DNA of 64,000 bases from Sambucus nigra (lineage: Eukaryota > Streptophyta > Magnoliopsida > Dipsacales > Adoxaceae): assembly GCA_949130495.1 (NCBI GenBank), contig OX422211.1, positions 397,904,049-397,968,048 of the forward strand, written 5' to 3'. How positions within the stretch are numbered: position 1 is the first letter of the stretch; each line of letters opens with the position of its first letter. The position numbers and the translations under genes are program-made. Shown here piece after piece: positions 57,790-64,000 of the stretch. A model generated the notes under the pieces. That model worked only from the letters and a program-made list of their open reading frames with translations. It was not told the origin of the DNA and made no database searches.

Positions 57790-58788
57790 CCCCCTCTCTG
57801 TCCCTGATGGCCATTACCACTTCTTATTGGCCCTGCTGGTACTACTGCTGGCCCTGATGGACATATTGCCCCTGATGGCCATGCTGACCTTGTTGGCCAT
57901 GTCTATAACCTCCATGAACGTATCGAAAATCGCCCGATTGAAAACGCTTAGATTCCCCTCGCTAGAAATTCTGATCACCCTGCCTCTACTGGACCTGAGC
58001 TAGCACCACTACTTCTTGTCCTGCCCTGCTGGCTGGACTCCCTTACTCGCTTGCTCCCTGTCATATGGAAGCGGTGGTTCTGGAAGTGAAGTAGTGTTGC
58101 ATTAAGAACATCCGTATAAGTCTGCAATAAGAGGTTACCTAGAAGATGCTGTCGAATCCTCCAGGTGAGGCCATCCATAAACATTTGTATTTTCTTCTCC
58201 CCAGTAGGTACCTCTCCTGGTACCAGATTAACTAGCTTGGTAAACTCTTCCTCGTACTCAACTATGGTATTTCCCTCCTAGGTGTGGTTTAGTAATTTCT
58301 GCCTCATCTCAGTCTGAATGGCGAAAGGGAAATATTTGCAACCGCATCCAGAAATCCTAAATAGTAAAGACATCTCTCTCCTCAGCAGTGGTAATAGACT
58401 CCCACCATTACAACGCTGCTCTAACTAACTTAAATGTAACTAGTATCTGCCTTTGTACATCTGTGCATTTATACATCATCAAGTTCCTCTGGATGTCTTT
58501 CTTCTATTGGATTTACACTACAACATCGGAGATCCCTGTAAAATCCGTAGCACATACCTTCTTAAAGGCATCTCTGACACGTACCCAAGCAGACGGGAAT
58601 GCATGAGCCTAAACTGGGGCCACCACCGATGGCTGAGGTGGCACCTGCTTCACTACTGCTAAAGTTGCATTTACCGCATGTGGTACTATTGCGGCAACTT
58701 TAGACGTGTTCATAGTATCCTGAACTAGTGCTGACTGAGGCACGGGTTGGGCACCCCTGGGAACTCGCTGTGCACATTGGGGAGGCAT
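57790..58788 (-). pseudogene. Element D gag, N-terminal two thirds
   Basis: The ATG at 58786-58788 gives MPPQCAQRVPRGAQPVPQ, parallel to B. Downstream, the capsid part is recognisable in mixed frames (58380-58480 equals the WWESITTTEE part of B). 57975-58184 carries LNATLLHFQNHRFHMTG and the Ser/Gln linker. Stops and shifts are frequent. The start is preceded by CTCATTTCAG on the minus strand, as in B. Confidence 0.78.
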
Positions 58789-58974
58789 CTGAAATGAGAG
58801 AGAAGCTTTATAAGTCTACAGTTAATATCAAAAGATGGCTGAAGATGTAAAATTTGCAATTAAAGAATACGACAGTGCTAAAATATAGGGCTCTATATCA
58901 AAGAATGGTACGCGAAAAGCATAACAAACCGTACAGATACTAAAGACTCTAGAACTTGATTCTCTGATACCACC
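58789..58974 (-). other. Element D leader with primer binding site
   Basis: Minus strand TGGTATCAGAGA (plus 58961-58972) is the initiator-Met primer site with one mismatch, two bases from the LTR. Confidence 0.82.
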
Positions 58975-61936
58975 TGTGACACCCCATCTAATTAAATACC
59001 GGACAGCTACTCCTTTATTAAATCATACAGAATATCAAATTGGTTATTTCTTAGCATCACTATCGAAAACATCTAATTAGTTACTAGCCACCTAATATTT
59101 AAAAAGTGAGATGCCAAATTTTATTAATTAAATTAACTTACATCTAAGTAATAAATAACCAAACATTCATCATTCACATAAACAGTCTCATGGGAGTAAT
59201 TAATGTAATGAAATAAACTGGTTCTGGAGTAAACCCTCCAATAATAGTCCCAAAGCAAAATACAATCTCAATACACAAGTCTGAATAAATAAAACCAACA
59301 TCTGAAATAAATGAAATTCTGAAACTGCTATCTCTGAATAAGAATGGGCAACATGCCCTAACTGATATGAGTGACTCCGAAGGAAGCAAAAATAGATATG
59401 GAAGCGTCTAATACTGAGATCCTATAACTTCCACAACAACTACAGCACGTCAACATAATGGAACTCTTATGCTTGGCATCCCTGTGGATGGGTACCTAAA
59501 AGGTTTTTAAAAAACCAAGATAGATTTGGAAGAAAACGGGTCAGAGCTCGAGGTGAAAATATTTTAAAAACAGCAAGTGTTTAATTGCATTAAATAGTAA
59601 ATGTTATATACATGTTAGTCACGTGCTCTCACTTGAGATTGTCACCCCTCAACTATTGTGCATGCCTAACGCATTCTTTTAACCCATTATAATTATAATA
59701 CTACCTAACAAGTCTGTACCAAATTTGTCTAGATGGAACTTATTTACGATGCCTACCCGTATTACCCATTTATAACATAATTACATTTCAAATACTCATT
59801 AATTGAATCAATTATCTCATGTATTAATTAAGTTCCCACATCTTTAAGTCATTTAAATATCTTAGCCATTATCATCTACTAAGCAATAGTGAATAATCAC
59901 AAGTATATATTTATATCACTCTCATTACATATATACACATATGGCATCCCTAGGTTGAGATGAGGTGCATGCATACTCTGTTATCGAATCCCACTACATC
60001 ACGTACATAAGGATCTCGAGTTTCGAACCACTTTGGAACCGTATCAATACAAATCACACGTATTGGAGGCGAACACAGTTCACATACCTATGGGTCACGC
60101 ACATTCCTACGCTCCCATAGTCAACTGACTTATCAGCTCACAAATAAGTCTTCACAGTCCTATGTTCTTGAGGTACCAAATCTAAATCCCCCTGAAGGCA
60201 CACAAGATAAGATTGTCATCTTCCTACAACCTCCCGTGATAGCAAGTATGGTAGGTATGTCATATACCTAATAATACATATACTAGGTAATCACAGAACC
60301 TAAGTAATCATCATTTCAATATAGTTATACTCATTTCCTATATTATAAGTCTCATATGTAGTATATTTTTATTCCGATTATTCAACATAATATGTTTAAC
60401 ACGATAACCCTCGTCATATAAATTCGAGTACTTAAACATATCCCAAACGGTTACTAAGTCTCCCACTTGTCTCCAAGGTTATTTCAGAAATTTAAAGTCC
60501 CCCTACTACTGTCTCTAACATTAAGTTATTGTTTATCTGAATTAAATTTCAAGTTCCCAAAATTTCCAATCATAACTCACTCGTCGGACACTAGTAAGTT
60601 TAACATTTAATCCCAAACAAAACTAATATAATTTGGAGTGCCTCGAATACACCCCTACTAACCTTCCCTAAGTCCCTATATGTTAAAATAGTCCACACCA
60701 ATAATTCATAAAAGTCGGGATTGGTTAAACCTTAAAAGGAAAATACAAAAATAATTCAGGAGGAGTCGATCATCGAAGGAAATGGTTAATTGATCGATCC
60801 AGTCGATCGATCGACATTCATGGGTCGACCGATCGATCCATCAGATATTGGCCGACGATTTCTGCATAATTTTGCCTATGGGTTTCATAAATTTTAACCC
60901 TCAAATCCTCTATTATAATGTCCAAAATCTTTATACCAAACGTTATACCAACATAAACAAATAAATTCTAACGTCTTAGAATCATCAAATCATTGTGGGT
61001 TATCATTTTCTTGAATCAAATCATGTATATTTCATAAAAAACCTATTTCTTCTATTTTCTTCAAGAACATTAGATAACTCAACATAAATTCGTAAATCTC
61101 TACACGTGGATCATGATTTCGTGGCTGCTATATTTCCAAAAGTTAATCTACATGCAAAACCTGCCAAGATTAAGATTTAAATCTTCAAATCCATTAATTC
61201 ATCATTTTTCAAGTTTTTCCTCCAATCTAAACTATCACGGATGATATACACACTGAATTATTGCAAGTTAAATCAATTTCCTGGAAATGGAAGTTCTGAT
61301 CCTTTGGATAAGATGACATAGGAACGATCCTCGCATCTCGATCTATTCGGTGGTGACGGTGGTGCAAAAAGCATAAGAATTGTGGTTCTCCTTGTAAACT
61401 TCCTCCACTTATTCTCTGATGGCCATCTGTGAGTTTTGGTGGTTAAAACCCTAAGCCCTAACCTAGCAGCTGATAAAGCTTGCTAAATTTCAAGGTCACT
61501 ATTCATCAAATAGTGAAATGACTAAAATCCCTCCCGGGTTGCCGATTTTGCCTACAACTGCCCCGGGACCCAAACTAAACCACGAGTAGACTTTTCTGAC
61601 TATCTCGACCCTTTCGGATACATTGGAGCACTCAAAATGACCATATGGATGACATAAAAATAAACTACTTTATAATTCATTAAATTAGTTTCGACACGTC
61701 TGGCACGCGCGTCCCAACTTTATTTCTAAAACTGTCGTATTTTTCACTCGTAACAATTTTGATAAGTTAATAATCATGTATTACTGTACTCGCTTAGTAA
61801 TATTCAACATAATTATCATAATCAAATACTAAATCTCATCTCGCTAGTATTTAAATCCAGATTAATTACCAATTAATTTATCATTTTTAATTCAATTAAT
61901 CCTATCAATAAATCAGTAAAAATACGTGGTATTACA
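58975..61936 (-). repeat. Element D 5' LTR
   Basis: 2962 bp, partner of 1037-3992. It has the family box at 59479-59497 and GATC palindromes at 60765-60840. The short frame at 59174-59389 also occurs at 1237-1452 in the other LTR, but it matches nothing and is probably chance conservation. Confidence 0.86.
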
Positions 61937-64000
61937 TAAAGTCTAACAAAAAATCACATTATATCAGTTCACTTACCATAATATTCTCATTGTTCAGTAT
62001 CAACATCATCTATTTACCACATGAACCTTATTATAAAATTGACTAAACCATTGATATACAGAAATACCGAAAAAATCTTGACTCTCCAAATATCGTTACA
62101 AGACTTTCATCCACTTTCCATTTATATAAAATTAATTTTATCAATTCACTTTCATTAGTTATATCATTTAGTAATTAAATTGTAATCCGGACAAATGGCC
62201 ATTTTTTAGTTATCTCATTAAACACACATTAAGTAATTATTGCATTCTTATTTCACATACGTCACATTTATCGTGATGATTTTATTCTTATGAACCGACC
62301 AATTTCATGACACCCCAAAATATTCCATAGTATTCCCAATATTTATTACATATAGCCATGGTAATATAGTATATTGACCATTCTTACGATCCCAAACTAT
62401 TATATAGGATGCTGAACATATTATTTTATAATAATTTAATTAAGTGTCATATTCCCTAGCAACAACTTATCATATAGTATGCTTAAAATATACATCCATG
62501 ACAATACAAACTAACAACCTATTCCCCATCCCAACATAGCATATAGTATGCTACAAATTTACATTCATAACAATATAACCCACCATCCTATTACCCAAAT
62601 CCAAACCACCATTTACATTCACGTAAAATAAACCATCATTATAGTAGATAGTTTACGTCATGCACATACCCCGCACTATCAAAGATGCTCAATGTCACTT
62701 ACGACAAGAAACTAAATATCCTAAAGTCTTATTTTAAGTCTTCCCTACACCCCATACATGGTACTTATTATAAATGAATCCAATAAGGAACCCCTAATAT
62801 ACTTCAGACTAGGTTGGACAATTATCAAGACTCTAGAATAAACATGTAATAACTAGATACTAACTTAAAAACCACTAATACAACTTATACCTCCTAAAAT
62901 TCTAACATCTAACATTATCTAGACTCCATGTGTGGGATGTTTAATAAATTAAATCCAAAGAGCAAACCCCTCGATACACTTTTTTTCATATTTAGTAGTT
63001 GTCAAGAATGGACAAAAGCTAAATTAATCCACCTGCAGCTAATACAATGTTAAACTACTTAACCAACCAAATACATGTCACACTCATGGAATCCATAACC
63101 TTTGCTATGATTAACAAAGCACGTCATTACACGATCTCACCTAACAATTTCATTATCCTCCTAAGTGTCTCATTTACTTCAACCTTATTTTTCCTTTAAC
63201 ATCAATCATTCAAAAAATCTTTCTAAATAACAACTATACTTCAAAAATCTCAAATTAAATCCTTATGTTAATAAAACTATCATTAGTGCACCATTATTTC
63301 ATCCCGATCTAATATGTGCATATACCATATATTATAATTTCAACATAACACTATAAAATCTCAAGTATCATAACTCCCGAGGATAAACACCATAAGTCAA
63401 CACCATTCATTACTTCTTCCAAAAACATATGATTAAAAATATAAACTATATTTATAATTCTCAATTTCTAGTGAACAAGTCTCATAACCCACGCCATATT
63501 TCTACCATCATAACATCCTTTGTTTTGCACATACAGTCATACTCATAACACTATAATTCCAAAATTTAAGTCCCATTCCTAATACGCAGTAATGATATTT
63601 CCACCAATCATATATTTAACAATATACTCAACCATGATTTTCAATTACCAAACCAACCACCTACTTTCAATAGTCAACTACATCAAATACCCAACAATCA
63701 TAACTTCTTATGATAAACTTCAATAATTCACATCATAATATCCCCAATAAATCAAACTAAATACCATATAATTCCCAACTCCCATAACATAAGTTTAAAA
63801 ACATAACCTTTACACAATAATAAATAGTCTCAAAAAATGCTCATTTATTCATAATGTTTTTTATTGAAAATTAACATGGACATTAACCTAATTTCAAAGA
63901 TTTTAATTACAATAGCATAATATGTTATTTTGATATGCATTTAATGTGGGATTTATTACAATTGCCCAAGAAGTAAAAAAATGTCCCAAGATAAGGCATA
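61937..64000. other. Right flank: G-poor non-coding DNA
   Basis: 2.06 kb with no ORF of note, no LTR end and no recognisable gene. The plus strand is strikingly poor in G and rich in A, C and T. The motif CATATAGTATGCT appears twice (62471-62483, 62541-62553). The compositional skew is the mirror of element C's interior, so it may be the inside of a similar element on the minus strand; I cannot show this by alignment. Confidence 0.4.

Larger units (their letters stand above)
1037..61936 (-). mobile_element. Element D: old Ty3/gypsy chromovirus, outermost of the nest
   Basis: Related LTRs (1037-3992 and 58975-61936, about 2.96 kb each, TGT...ACA ends) share orientation and bracket the window. 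The element reads on the minus strand: gag start at 58788, gag 57790-58788 plus 38118-38270, protease 37528-38117, reverse transcriptase and RNase H 36065-37480, integrase and chromodomain 4018-5319. Two large insertions split it, C in integrase and G in gag. Flanks AAAAG/TAAAG differ by one base. The LTRs differ at more than 10% of positions where sampled, and frames are broken by stops and shifts, so this is a dead, old copy. Closest clade by layout is Tekay/Del-like, which is inference. Confidence 0.85.

Overview
The window is a stretch of land-plant nuclear genome, most likely from a eudicot, and it consists almost entirely of nested LTR retrotransposons. The evidence is AT-rich DNA, primer sites matching plant initiator-Met and Asp tRNAs, chromodomain Ty3/gypsy elements, an Athila-like gypsy element and a SIRE/Maximus-like Ty1/copia element. 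I found no host gene, tRNA, rRNA or CRISPR array. All coding sequence is gag or pol, mostly on the minus strand.

I name the elements A to I. D (1037-61936, minus, gypsy) is the outermost and oldest. Two stacks lie inside it. Stack 1, in D's integrase region: C (5320-35956, plus), a non-autonomous element with 3.1 kb LTRs carrying two tandem arrays and no gag-pol. Inside C's left LTR sits B (7680-30430, minus, chromodomain gypsy). B contains E (11597-14566), a solo LTR in its integrase region, and A (17942-27141, minus), a younger chromodomain gypsy element in its gag. Stack 2, in D's gag: G (38271-57789, plus), a solo LTR; inside it H (38687-56417, minus), a SIRE-like copia element; inside H's pol sits I (43638-51454, minus), an Athila-like element with gag-protease but no polymerase. 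F (1-944, plus) is the end of another LTR cut by the window edge. Positions 61937-64000 are G-poor non-coding DNA.

Target-site duplications (TSDs) support the order. Perfect 5-bp pairs: A ATGCG, B AAGAG, E GATCC, I GTCAT. Pairs with one mismatch: C TCTCG/CCTCG, D AAAAG/TAAAG, G TCCCC/CCCCC. H has none because its left junction is damaged. LTR divergence counted by eye: D about 10% or more (sample), C about 4% (short sample), B about 3% (sample), A about 1.5% (whole LTR), I about 1.3-1.4%, H about 0.9%. Stack 1 falls in the expected order; I over H does not.

State of the coding regions: A has one gag-pol frame of 1462 codons broken by three stop codons. H has an open pol split only by I, plus frame breaks in gag. 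I keeps gag-protease with one frameshift. B and D are in pieces. I saw no complete autonomous element and no new functional system. The most unusual items are the array-bearing element C, the polymerase-less element I with a duplicated motif in its tail, and the cluster of four ACGTG boxes in A's LTR promoter.
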